Below are positions 15,574-24,101 of a DNA stretch of 64,000 bases, piece by piece. The notes below the pieces were generated by a model that was not told the origin of the DNA, did no database searches, and was given only the letters and a program-made list of their open reading frames with translations. The DNA is taken from contig OZ244822.1 of the NCBI GenBank assembly GCA_965220345.1, positions 434,001-498,000 of the forward strand, given 5' to 3'. The position numbers and the translations under genes were made by a program. The stretch's first letter is position 1. Every line of letters starts with the position of its first letter. The DNA is from Aldehydirespirator sp965220345. Lineage in GTDB: Bacteria > Actinomycetota > Acidimicrobiia > Acidimicrobiales > Aldehydirespiratoraceae.

Positions 15574-17742
15574 TCAAGGTTCGTCTGGTGCTGCGGTACG
15601 CAGACGCTCCCATTCGTCGAGAAGGCTTGAGTCCACTTCATGCAGCAGTTCTCCTAGCCATTCGGTTATCTCAGCCAGGCGTTCGTTAACAGCGGCAGCG
15701 GGCACGGTCTGCACCAAAGCCTTGTAACAATCAGTCAAATAGCGCAGCAGTAAACCCTCGGAGCGTTTCAGGCCGTAACGGCTCACATACTGATTGAAAG
15801 TGTCAGCATGTTCAACCATGTCTCGCAGCACCGACTTGGGGCTGACCCGCAACTGCCCTACCCAGGGATGATGCTGTGCAAAAACCGCGAAAGCGGGCTC
15901 GATGAACTCTGCTTCGGGTTTTGGCCAAGTGACTTCAGCGAGGCGAGCCATCCGCTCTTCGTATTCCACGCCTTCGGTTTTGAGGCGGGTCATTAGCTCA
16001 TCACGCGCCGCGTCACGCTGAGCGAGCAGCACCACCATCGGATCTTCCAGCACCGACTCCACCACACTCAACGCCTGCGACCAGTAATCAGGCGCTTCAC
16101 GGTCAAGCACTCCGAGAGCTTCCACTGCGAACAATCCCAGAGGCTGATTGAGCCGGAACTCGTCTTGAAGATCAAGATTGACACGCACCTGACGGCCTGC
16201 GGGTTCGGGCTCGTCTAGCACCTCCACAATCTGAGCATCAAGCAGCGAACGGAACACGCCGATGGCTTTGCGAATATGTTGCCGCTGACGTTGCCTAGGT
16301 TCGTGATTGTTGGTCAGCAAAGCTTTCATAGCCGCGCAACCGTCGCTGTGACGATCCAAGACGTTGAGCATCATGGCGTGGCTCACATCAAAACTGGATT
16401 CGAGGGTTTCGGGGGTGCCCTCCCAGAGCCGTTTGAGTGTCTTTTCGTCGTAGTGGGCGTAGCCACGCTCCGGCGGTTTCTTACGCACCAGCTTGCGCAG
16501 TTTGGCAGGATCACCAGCCGCACGCATTTCTGCACGTTTGTTCTCGACTGCGTGCTGCGGTGCCTGCACCCAGACACTGCCAATCGTGTCGAAGCCGCGT
16601 CGTCCAGCTCGGCCTGCGATCTGCTGAAAATCACGCACCGACAGCACCCGGCTGCGGCGACCGTCATATTTATAAAGCTGAGTAAAAAGCACTGTGCGGA
16701 TCGGTACGTTCACCCCCACACCCAAAGTGTCGGTGCCACAAATCAGTTTGAGCAAACCCTGCTGGGCAAGTTTTTCTACCAGAAGTCGATATTTGGGCAG
16801 CATGCCCGCATGATGCACACCGATGCCAGCCAGCACGAAACGGCGCAGATCTTTGCCGATAGGAGTATCAAACCTGAAACCTCCGACTGCTTCTTTGACT
16901 GCTGCTTTCTCGGTGTCGTTCAGCACACGCATACTGGTGAGACTCTGAGCACGGGCGGTGGCATCACGCTGCGTAAAATGAACGATATAAACCGGAACAC
17001 AAGCAGATTTCAATAGTTCCTCAATCGAAACATGCAGCGGAGTCTCACGGTATTCCACATCCAGAGGCACTGGACGTTCAACCGAAGCCACCAACGCAGT
17101 CGGACGGCCGGTTCGAGCAGTGAGATCACGCTGCAAGGCTTTGGTGTCACCGAGTGTGGCCGACATCAACAAGAACTGAGTGCCCGGCAGTTGCAGCAGC
17201 GGTACCTGCCAAGCCCAGCCACGGTCACGGTCGCCGTAGTAATGGAACTCGTCCATCACCACTAGATCCACGGGTGTGTCAGCACCACCGCGAAGCGCTC
17301 GCTGCGCCAAGATCTCAGCGGTGCAAGCAATCACACGAGCATCACCGTTAACGGAAGCGTCACCGGTGACCATACCCACATCGACTGTGCCGAAAGCTGC
17401 TGTCAGTTCAAAGAACTTCTCGCTCACCAAAGCTTTGATCGGAGCGGTGTAAACGGCTCTGCGCTGCTGAGCCAGGATGACGAACGCACCTGCCAACGCC
17501 ACCAGAGACTTACCTGAGCCGGTAGGGGTGGACAGCACCACATTCTCACCTGCGAGCAGACGCAGTATCGCCTCCTCTTGATGCGGGTAAAGCTCAAGTC
17601 CGGCAGCGAGTGACCATTCAATGAACGCATCAAGCAGTTCGTCGGCAGCGGCAGCGGCAGTATCAGCTGAGCTGTTGCTAGCTGAGTTGTTGCTGTCCGT
17701 AGCAGCGGCGGGCAAGAAACTGCCAAGAGCAGGGGTGACCAC
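15574..17742 (-). CDS. DEAD/DEAH-box helicase, Ski2-like with DUF3516
   Basis: 722 residues. Motifs in order: Q-like LYPHQEEAI, Walker A TPTGSGKSLVALA, Ia TAPIKALVSEKF, Walker B VVMDEFHYYGD, III LLMSATLGD, the helicase-C block CGTDTLGVGVNVP and VI QQIAGRAGRRGFD. The C-terminal half (EKKPPERGYAHYDEKTLK onward) matches the DUF3516 extension of actinobacterial Ski2-like helicases. It probably unwinds RNA or DNA duplexes; the cellular role is not established. It begins nine bases after the stop of the upstream aminotransferase gene, so it may be cotranscribed. Confidence 0.88.
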   Translation of the reverse strand: MVTPALGSFLPAAATDSNNSASNSSADTAAAAADELLDAFIEWSLAAGLELYPHQEEAILRLLAGENVVLSTPTGSGKSLVALAGAFVILAQQRRAVYTAPIKALVSEKFFELTAAFGTVDVGMVTGDASVNGDARVIACTAEILAQRALRGGADTPVDLVVMDEFHYYGDRDRGWAWQVPLLQLPGTQFLLMSATLGDTKALQRDLTARTGRPTALVASVERPVPLDVEYRETPLHVSIEELLKSACVPVYIVHFTQRDATARAQSLTSMRVLNDTEKAAVKEAVGGFRFDTPIGKDLRRFVLAGIGVHHAGMLPKYRLLVEKLAQQGLLKLICGTDTLGVGVNVPIRTVLFTQLYKYDGRRSRVLSVRDFQQIAGRAGRRGFDTIGSVWVQAPQHAVENKRAEMRAAGDPAKLRKLVRKKPPERGYAHYDEKTLKRLWEGTPETLESSFDVSHAMMLNVLDRHSDGCAAMKALLTNNHEPRQRQRQHIRKAIGVFRSLLDAQIVEVLDEPEPAGRQVRVNLDLQDEFRLNQPLGLFAVEALGVLDREAPDYWSQALSVVESVLEDPMVVLLAQRDAARDELMTRLKTEGVEYEERMARLAEVTWPKPEAEFIEPAFAVFAQHHPWVGQLRVSPKSVLRDMVEHADTFNQYVSRYGLKRSEGLLLRYLTDCYKALVQTVPAAAVNERLAEITEWLGELLHEVDSSLLDEWERLRTAAPDEP

Positions 17743-17751
17743 CTTCGCAGG

Positions 17752-19080
17752 CTAGAACTCAGATCTGCCCAAAGCCTTATCCACGGCGTTGATGAGCTGC
17801 TCAACCTCGGAATAGCTCATGGGGGTGGAGATGCATCCGGCGCAGCTATAGATGAGCAATATCCCGTCATCAAGCAGATGATCAAAGAACTGTCTCAAGC
17901 GATTGGACTGCTTCTCGGTCGGATACCCAGCCCGATAATCCTTCGGCGCTTCAGCCTGCATGTGAATCCTAAGCAGCGATCCTGCACCGCTGACGCTGGC
18001 ATCGCAGCCGCGTGATTCGATGACGGAAGCGATGCCTTGGCGGGCCTGCTCACCGAGATTGTTGAGCCGCTGGACTTCACTGCGGTCAAAGAGTCCCATG
18101 GCGACATGTCCGGCGGTCATGGTGATCGGGTTAGCCGAGAAAGTGCCCGAGTAGGACATGCGGTAATCATCGCTATAAGGGTTCATGAGTTGCATGATCT
18201 CGGCTCGACCGGCAATAGCACCAACAGGCAATCCCCCGCCGATGATCTTGCCTAAAGTGGTGAGGTCAGGTGTCAGTTGGTAATCCTGCTGAGCCCCGCC
18301 GAAAGAGTTGCGGAAAGTGATCACCTCATCAACCACGAGTAGTGATCCGTTGGCCCTAGTCCACTCTTGAAGGGTTGCTGTGAACTCAGGTAAAGCCGGA
18401 TAAAGACCTGCTCGATGCGGCATCACATCCAACAAAACACAAGCGATCTCAGGCCCGTGGCAATCAAGGATCCTGCGAGCCCTTTCGGGATCATTGAACG
18501 GGATGACAACAACATCGTCAAGCACCGATTGTGGCGTTGCCTGTGCAACCGGTACTGATGCCGGACTGTCGAGGCTTCCCCAGTTGCTAGGGGCTGCGGT
18601 CTGGCTGACCTCCGCGAAATCGTAGAGGCCGTGATAGGTGCCCTCGACTTTGGCGATCTTGGGTCGCCCGGTGAATGCCCGGGCTGCTTTGAGAGCCCCC
18701 ATAACTGCCTCGGTTCCTGAATTAACAAAACGAACCTGTTCGAAAGTCGGGTTCCTAGCGCAAAGCTGCTCGGCGTAGTCAAGTTCGATCTCAGTGGCCA
18801 GCGTGTAGGCGGTGCCGTGCCTAAGTTGCTTTGTCACAGCTTCCGTTACGGCAGGGTGAGCGTGCCCATGAATAAGCGCGGTCATGTTGTTGGCGAAGTC
18901 GATTCGTTCAACACCATCAACATCGGTTATACGGCATCCCTCTGCGTGGGCAGCGTAGAGAGGATGCGGCTTACGCATGATCGTGTTGCGGCTGACTCCG
19001 CCAGCCATGACCTTTTTGGCTCTCTCATAGAGACGCTGTGAATTACCCGCGCCCGCGGTGCCAGTTGCCTTCATGTCCAT
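17752..19080 (-). CDS. Class-III PLP aminotransferase (glutamate-1-semialdehyde aminomutase-like)
   Basis: 442 residues with the fold-type I class-III pattern: FANNMTALIHGHAHPAV, PLP-phosphate region NSGTEAVMGALKAARAFTG, YHGLYDF, LLVVDEVITFRNSFGG with the PLP-pyridine Asp, and the Schiff-base Lys in TLGKIIGGGLPVGAIAG. It resembles HemL and related omega-amino acid transaminases. Being cotranscribed with a CoA-transferase rather than haem genes, it more likely serves catabolism of an amino acid or amine. ATG 19080 and ATG 19074 are both possible; the latter overlaps the preceding stop as ATGA. Confidence 0.85.
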   Translation of the reverse strand: MDMKATGTAGAGNSQRLYERAKKVMAGGVSRNTIMRKPHPLYAAHAEGCRITDVDGVERIDFANNMTALIHGHAHPAVTEAVTKQLRHGTAYTLATEIELDYAEQLCARNPTFEQVRFVNSGTEAVMGALKAARAFTGRPKIAKVEGTYHGLYDFAEVSQTAAPSNWGSLDSPASVPVAQATPQSVLDDVVVIPFNDPERARRILDCHGPEIACVLLDVMPHRAGLYPALPEFTATLQEWTRANGSLLVVDEVITFRNSFGGAQQDYQLTPDLTTLGKIIGGGLPVGAIAGRAEIMQLMNPYSDDYRMSYSGTFSANPITMTAGHVAMGLFDRSEVQRLNNLGEQARQGIASVIESRGCDASVSGAGSLLRIHMQAEAPKDYRAGYPTEKQSNRLRQFFDHLLDDGILLIYSCAGCISTPMSYSEVEQLINAVDKALGRSEF

Positions 19081-19802
19081 GTTCGCTCATCCTTCGGCCT
19101 GATGTCGTTGACAGGAGCGGCGGTGCGTTCGATGACATCGCTGAGATCAACCCCTGGAGCAAGGCAGACAAGATTGAAGCTGCCTGAATTTATGTCGGCA
19201 TCAATGCAGGCAGCAATATCGAATATTGCGAGGTTGGTATAAACCCGGTTAACGACCCCTTTGCCTGTGAGCGGGCGAGTGCATCGCTCAACTAGTTTCG
19301 GTGATCCTTCTTTGGTGCAATGGCTAGTCAAGATGTGTACTGCCTTGACTCCGCTCACTAGATCCATCGCTCCGCCAACCGCCGGAACCGCGTCTGTGGC
19401 ACCTGTTGACCAGTTAGCGAGATCGCCGCTGGCCGCCACCTCAATAGCGCCAAGCACGCACAAGTCAAGATGACCGCCGCGGATCATGGCGAAGCTGTCG
19501 GCGTGATGAAAGAACGATGCGCCCGGCAAGGCAGTGACCGGTTTCTTGCCTGCGTTGATTAGGTCAGGGTCAACGGCTTGCGGGTCGGGGGCTGGGCCCA
19601 TGCCTAGTAGCCCGTTCTCGGTGTGCAGGACTATCTCACGGTCAGGTGGAATGTGCTGCGCGATCAGCTCAGGGATGCCGATACCGAGGTTGACGTATGA
19701 CCCGTCGGCTATGTCAGCAGCAGCCAGAGCTGCCATCTGGTCGCGTGTCCAACCCTCAACCTGTTCGACCTGACAAACCTCACCAGCAAGCGGTTTAATC
19801 AC
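19071..19802 (-). CDS. CoA-transferase family I, subunit B
   Basis: 243 residues. DGSYVNLGIGIPELIAQHIP and the HTENGLLGMG motif with the catalytic Glu that forms the glutamyl-CoA thioester are clear, as is the later GGAMDLVSGVKAV. Subunit B of 3-oxoacid/glutaconate-type CoA-transferases (ScoB/PcaJ-like) moves CoA between acids. Its GTG overlaps the stop of the subunit A fragment (GTGA) and its stop overlaps the aminotransferase start, so this was an A-B-aminotransferase operon. With subunit A truncated here, the enzyme may be non-functional. Confidence 0.88.
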   Translation of the reverse strand: MIKPLAGEVCQVEQVEGWTRDQMAALAAADIADGSYVNLGIGIPELIAQHIPPDREIVLHTENGLLGMGPAPDPQAVDPDLINAGKKPVTALPGASFFHHADSFAMIRGGHLDLCVLGAIEVAASGDLANWSTGATDAVPAVGGAMDLVSGVKAVHILTSHCTKEGSPKLVERCTRPLTGKGVVNRVYTNLAIFDIAACIDADINSGSFNLVCLAPGVDLSDVIERTAAPVNDIRPKDERTWT

Positions 19803-20209
19803 TGAACTGCGAGAGCTGGCTCTTGAACGAAATCAGCGACTTGCACAACACGGTCTACGAAGATGCCGGGAGTGACAACTGTTTCAGGATCCAGTGATCC
19901 AGGAACCCCGATAGCTGCTACCTCAACAATTGTGGTCGAGGCCGCAGCAGCCATCAACGGCGAAAAATTTCGTGCGGTCTTGTTGTAAACGAGATTGCCG
20001 TGCCAGTCGGCCGCTCGCGCTTTGATAAGTGCCACATCGGCGCTGAGAGCATGCTCAAGCAGATGCGGCTGCCCGTCGAAGTCGCGCTGCTCTTTGCCTT
20101 CAGCTAACGCCGTTGCCGCCCCAGTTGGGGTGTAGAAAGCTGCTATGCCTGACCCACCTGCTCGGATCCGCTCCGCAAGAGTGCCTTGCGGGACAAGTTC
20201 AAGCTCAAT
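19799..20209 (-). pseudogene. CoA-transferase subunit A, N-terminal half missing
   Basis: The frame encodes the C-terminal half of subunit A: IELELVPQGTLAERIRAGG, AAFYTPTGA, DVALIKARAADWHGNLVY and VEVAAIGVPGSLDPETVVTPG. These fit residues from about 100 to the end of a 230-residue subunit. Homology stops abruptly near 20209, where sequence of a luciferase-like gene on the other strand begins. No start codon or promoter for subunit A remains. See the junction finding. Confidence 0.8.
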
Positions 20210-20764
20210 ACGCCCAACGCGACCTTTGAAGGTCAGTTCTATAACTTCAGCGATGTCACCATTGATCCTCGTCCGCCCAAGATGCCTAACGTCTGGGTCT
20301 CGGGAGGCTCAAGGATTCCTGACGGTGCCTATGACAATGACGTGCCCGTGCTGGCCAAAACCGTCTTGAACCGCATTCTCACCGCCGACTGGTGGCTCTC
20401 ACGCTGCTCAGGCCAGCAAGAATGGGTCCACAAGGACTGGCAGATCATCAAACAGAGCGCCGCGGAACGCAATATTAAGCCGCCCCGATTCGGGCACTGC
20501 AACTTCATTCATGTGGTGGACACCAACGACGGGGCCAAAGCCCGAGCAGAACAGCACATCTACTTCGAGCAAGCTATGGGCACCCATCGCAGCCACGAAC
20601 ACCTTGAGAAGAGCTACTTCTTCGGGTCAATTGACGAGCTGGTGACTCGCCTGCGTGACCTCAAAGACGGTGGCTGCGAATACATCGTTTTAGGCCCGAC
20701 CAGCGATAATCCTGAGCAGCTTGACCTGCTCCACAATCTGGTTATACCGCAAGTCAACGGCTGA
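20186..20764 (+). pseudogene. LLM-class oxidoreductase, N-terminal half missing
   Basis: Open frame of 192 residues whose recognisable part starts near NATFEGQFYNFSDVTIDPRP, the region that normally lies about 130-150 residues into a luciferase-like monooxygenase. It continues through MPNVWVSGGS to a C-terminus of normal type (FGSIDELVTRLRDLKDGGCEY). The flavin/F420-binding first half of the barrel is absent. It abuts the truncated CoA-transferase subunit A head to head, so both genes lost their 5' ends at the same point. Confidence 0.75.
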
Positions 20765-20772
20765 GGTCTGGT

Positions 20773-21864
20773 TTAGCTGCAGCGAGTGATCTCAGACATC
20801 TCGTTGCGTAGAGCTAGGTAACGCTGCAAGCGCCGTGAGTCAAGGTCGCCTACCCGCACGGCTTCATTAACTGCACAGCCGGGCTCGGTGCCGTGAGCGC
20901 AATCCGAGAAACGGCAGCTACGACTGTAGTCCTCGACATCGCCGAAGACTTGGTACAAAGCCTGCTGTGCATCGGTCACTCCTAGAGCTCGCAATCCGGG
21001 CGTGTCGATAACCAGTCCGGCATCATCTGGCAGCAGCACAAGCCGTCGCGCCACCGTGGTATGACGCCCTCTACGATCAGATTCACGAACTGCAGCGGTT
21101 GCTGCTACCTCAGCACCGGCCAGAGCATTAACCAGAGTCGACTTACCTGAGCCACTAGCACCGATCAACACCAAAGTTTGACCCACCTTTAGCCGCACAC
21201 GTAAATCATTGAGACCCACGCCGTTGTGGGCACTGAGTGTCAGCACCTCCACCTCTCCGGCAACTGCTCGGACTGTTTCGGCGGCACCCGCAACGGCAGC
21301 GTCCATCGCCAGATCAGCCTTAGTGAGCAAAATTATTGTCTCGGCACGGCTGTCACGGGCCATTACCAGCATCCGTTCGAAACGTCCCGCAGGCAAGGGC
21401 CGATCCAAGCCAGCAACGATGCCCACCAAATCAAAATTGGCTGCCAACGTCTGGATGGTGTCACGCTCAGACGGATCACGACGTGTCAACGCACTAAACC
21501 GAGGCAGCACACGGCTAATCACCTGCACTCCCTGCGAGTCGGCCAGTTCCACCCAGTCACCAGTGACCGGCGCAGTCACGGCTTGGGCGCGCACCGAATC
21601 CGAACCGACCCGCAACATGCCCCGAGCAGTCACCACATCGCATTCACCGCGGTCAACCTGCACTACCCGCGCAAGCTCAAGCTCGAGTTCATTTGCGGTT
21701 GCTTGTCCAGCGTGTTCTTCGTGTTCTCTGTGTTCTTGGCTGGCTTCAAAAAGTGGGTCGTAATCTGGGGCCTGTGACTGCAGGGCGGCAGCGATACGGG
21801 AGTCGAAACCCCAGCGGCTCAGCAGTGTCACTGTCGGGGCTCTTGTGACTCTTGCAGCGAACAA
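20773..21864 (-). CDS. rsgA: Ribosome small subunit-dependent GTPase RsgA
   Basis: 363 residues. An OB-fold region (MLRVGSDSVRAQAVTAPVTGDWVELA), then a circularly permuted GTPase: G4 LLTKADL, G1 GASGSGKSTLVNALAG, the RGRHTT G2 region, G3 DTPGLRALG, and a C-terminal zinc finger CRFSDCAHGTEPGCAV. RsgA promotes late maturation of the 30S subunit. The only in-frame start after the last upstream stop is TTG 21864, with GGTGA about 10 bases upstream. An unusual Glu/His-rich insertion lies near residues 38-55. Confidence 0.93.
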   Translation of the reverse strand: MFAARVTRAPTVTLLSRWGFDSRIAAALQSQAPDYDPLFEASQEHREHEEHAGQATANELELELARVVQVDRGECDVVTARGMLRVGSDSVRAQAVTAPVTGDWVELADSQGVQVISRVLPRFSALTRRDPSERDTIQTLAANFDLVGIVAGLDRPLPAGRFERMLVMARDSRAETIILLTKADLAMDAAVAGAAETVRAVAGEVEVLTLSAHNGVGLNDLRVRLKVGQTLVLIGASGSGKSTLVNALAGAEVAATAAVRESDRRGRHTTVARRLVLLPDDAGLVIDTPGLRALGVTDAQQALYQVFGDVEDYSRSCRFSDCAHGTEPGCAVNEAVRVGDLDSRRLQRYLALRNEMSEITRCS

Positions 21865-21905
21865 CGATTCATGACTATCACCCGCAGTTGGAACGCTCGC
21901 AGTCG

Positions 21906-21980
21906 GTTCATTCGCAGAACTATCACTTTCTGCACTATTACTCTGCCACTATTACTTACTCTGCCACTATTACTGTTTGC
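21906..21980. repeat. Short tandem repeats between rsgA and the molybdoenzyme gene
   Basis: CTGCCACTATTACT and close variants occur three times in tandem between the divergent rsgA and molybdoenzyme genes. They may influence either promoter; no protein is encoded. Confidence 0.5.
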
Positions 21981-22002
21981 ACCATTATAGCACTAAAGCG
22001 CC

Positions 22003-22008
22003 TACGCT
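22003..22008 (+). promoter_or_regulatory. -10 box TACGCT for leaderless molybdoenzyme gene
   Basis: TACGCT ends seven bases before ATG 22016. The same hexamer and spacing precede the acyl-CoA dehydrogenase gene at 32352. Confidence 0.5.
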
Positions 22009-22015
22009 CTCACTA

Positions 22016-23929
22016 ATGTCTGAGAACACAATGTCTGAGAACACAACGCCTGAAAACACAATGCCTGAAAACGCACCAGACAACTCACAAGCCGACAGCT
22101 CGCAAGATGTCAAAGATGCTCCGCCTGAAGCAGCACCCAGTGCTGCTATATCCGACCCGAAGCGAACTTTAACAGCGACACTGTCCGGCGGCCTAGCTGG
22201 AACCGCGGGTGCTGCGATCGGCCTGGGTTTCGGCGAGCTTATGGAAGGAGCGTTCGAGTCGATCCCCTCGCTGGTGGTGGCGGTGAGCGAACTGCTCAGC
22301 GACTACACGCCCGGCGATGTGGTGAGTTTCAGCATCGCCAACTTCGGTGCCAGCCAAAAAACGCTTCTGACCGTGGGCATTGTTATTGGCTCGCTGGTAG
22401 TTGGCGGACTCCTAGGCGCTTTCGCGGCACGCAGGCAGCCCAGAGTGACCATCTACGGCTTCGCCGTTTTTGGTCTGATTGCAGGCTGGTGCGCGGCACG
22501 TAATCCGCTCAGCCCTGCGTTCGGTTCATGGCTAGTGGGGCTGAGCGCAGCAGCGCTGGCTTGTGCGACCACGCTGCTGCTAGCCAGGCTTGTAACCGTA
22601 CGCACCACAGCGGCTGCGGTAAGCCAAGCAACTTCAACAGCTGAGACAACGCCAGCATCAGCGGCTGATCTGACCCCCACCGCATCAACAGGTAGCAGAC
22701 GAGCCTTTTTTGCTTATGCAGGCGGCAGCGGCGCAGTCGCATTAGCGATGATCGGTATGGGACGCTTGCTTCGCGGCCAGTCAGCAGCAGAACAGTTCCT
22801 TGAGACCAACACGCTGCGACCCGCCACAGCACCGACTTCTACTACGACTGTGGCTGCTGCATCTACTACGGCAGCACCATCCACCACAATCGCCGCTGGC
22901 ACCGAAACCGCAGCCGCTCCCACCACAGCAGCAACCGCAGCCCCAGCTACCACAACTCCGGCTACCACAACCGCTGCACCAGCAGTGGCAGTCAGCGAGC
23001 AGCTAGCTGCGCTTCGCACTCTTGACAACGAGGCACCCGGGATCTCAAGCTACGTGACCCCTAACGACAGCTTCTACCGCATCGATACTGCTTTCGGGCG
23101 GGTGCCTCAAGTTGACCCTGCGAGTTGGCGGCTCCGCATTACCGGCATGGTTGACAACCCTTACGAACTGACTTTTGATGAGATCCAAGCAATGGATTTA
23201 AGCGACCATGTGATCACCTTGTCGTGCGTGTCCAACGAGGTCGGTGGCAACTTGGTCGGCAACGCGGTCTGGACCGGAGTGCCTTTATCGGTGATTTTGG
23301 ATCGGGCTGGTGTTCAGCCTGGCGCTACTCAAGTGGTGGGGCGCTCAGTTGATGACTGGACTGCAGGCTTTCCTACTCCAGTGGTCTACGACGGACGAAA
23401 CACTGTCTTGGCGATTGGCATGAACAACGAGTTCCTGCCGACAGATCACGGATTCCCGGCCCGGCTGGTGGTGGCTGGCCTCTACGGCTATGTGTCAGCA
23501 GTGAAATGGCTCGAAGAAATCCATCTCACCACTTGGGACGGCTTCGACGGCTACTGGGTGCCCCGAGGCTGGTCCAAAGAGGGACCGATGAAAACTCAGA
23601 GTCGTATTGATGTACCAAGCCGGGGTGTCAGGCTCACGGCCGGTGAAACCACACCGATAGCGGGTATTGCTTGGGCACCAACCCGAGGCATCCAACGGGT
23701 GGAAGTCAACATCGACGACGAAGGCTGGCGAGAGTGTCAGCTTGGTGAAGCGCTCGGCGACGAAAGCTGGGTGCAGTGGCATTATGCATGGACACCCACA
23801 GAAGGTCGACACCGCATACAAGTACGAGCCACTGACGGTGATGACTTCACTCAGAGTTCTCGTGAGGTCAGCCCCCGCCCCAATGGTGCCGAAGGTTGGC
23901 ACACCGTCAACATCAATGTCAGTGCCTGA
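22016..23929 (+). CDS. Membrane-anchored molybdopterin oxidoreductase, sulfite-oxidase family
   Basis: 637 residues from ATG 22016, chosen for the -10 box seven bases upstream; the longer frame from 21977 lacks support. The N-terminus has five-residue repeats (MSENT/TPENT/MPEN). About four hydrophobic helices follow (near 70-200), then SRRAFFAYAGGSGAVALAMIGMG, and a Thr/Ala-rich linker of about 70 residues. The Moco domain starts near 345 (PNDSFYRID), with the Mo-ligand Cys in ITLSCVSNEVGGNLV, and a C-terminal Ig-like dimerisation domain ends the protein. Such proteins place a sulfite-oxidase/YedY-like domain outside the membrane. Substrate unknown. Confidence 0.88.
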   Translation: MSENTMSENTTPENTMPENAPDNSQADSSQDVKDAPPEAAPSAAISDPKRTLTATLSGGLAGTAGAAIGLGFGELMEGAFESIPSLVVAVSELLSDYTPGDVVSFSIANFGASQKTLLTVGIVIGSLVVGGLLGAFAARRQPRVTIYGFAVFGLIAGWCAARNPLSPAFGSWLVGLSAAALACATTLLLARLVTVRTTAAAVSQATSTAETTPASAADLTPTASTGSRRAFFAYAGGSGAVALAMIGMGRLLRGQSAAEQFLETNTLRPATAPTSTTTVAAASTTAAPSTTIAAGTETAAAPTTAATAAPATTTPATTTAAPAVAVSEQLAALRTLDNEAPGISSYVTPNDSFYRIDTAFGRVPQVDPASWRLRITGMVDNPYELTFDEIQAMDLSDHVITLSCVSNEVGGNLVGNAVWTGVPLSVILDRAGVQPGATQVVGRSVDDWTAGFPTPVVYDGRNTVLAIGMNNEFLPTDHGFPARLVVAGLYGYVSAVKWLEEIHLTTWDGFDGYWVPRGWSKEGPMKTQSRIDVPSRGVRLTAGETTPIAGIAWAPTRGIQRVEVNIDDEGWRECQLGEALGDESWVQWHYAWTPTEGRHRIQVRATDGDDFTQSSREVSPRPNGAEGWHTVNINVSA

Positions 23930-24101
23930 ACGGTGTCTGAGACCCCTGAGCAGTAGAAGCTTCTCAGCATAAGCACTGGACATGGACGCATGAACCTGCT
24001 TCGTAGTAGTCTGCGCTGGCAGCATTAGTGCCAGCTAGTGCTGAACCAGTTAGTGCTGAGAGTTGCGCTAGCGGCGGCGATGTGACGGTGGAGGGGTTGC
24101 A

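Noticed and set aside
16276..17016. 246-codon plus-strand ORF inside the helicase gene
   Set aside because: Antisense to a gene with all helicase motifs; composition is that of a shadow frame.
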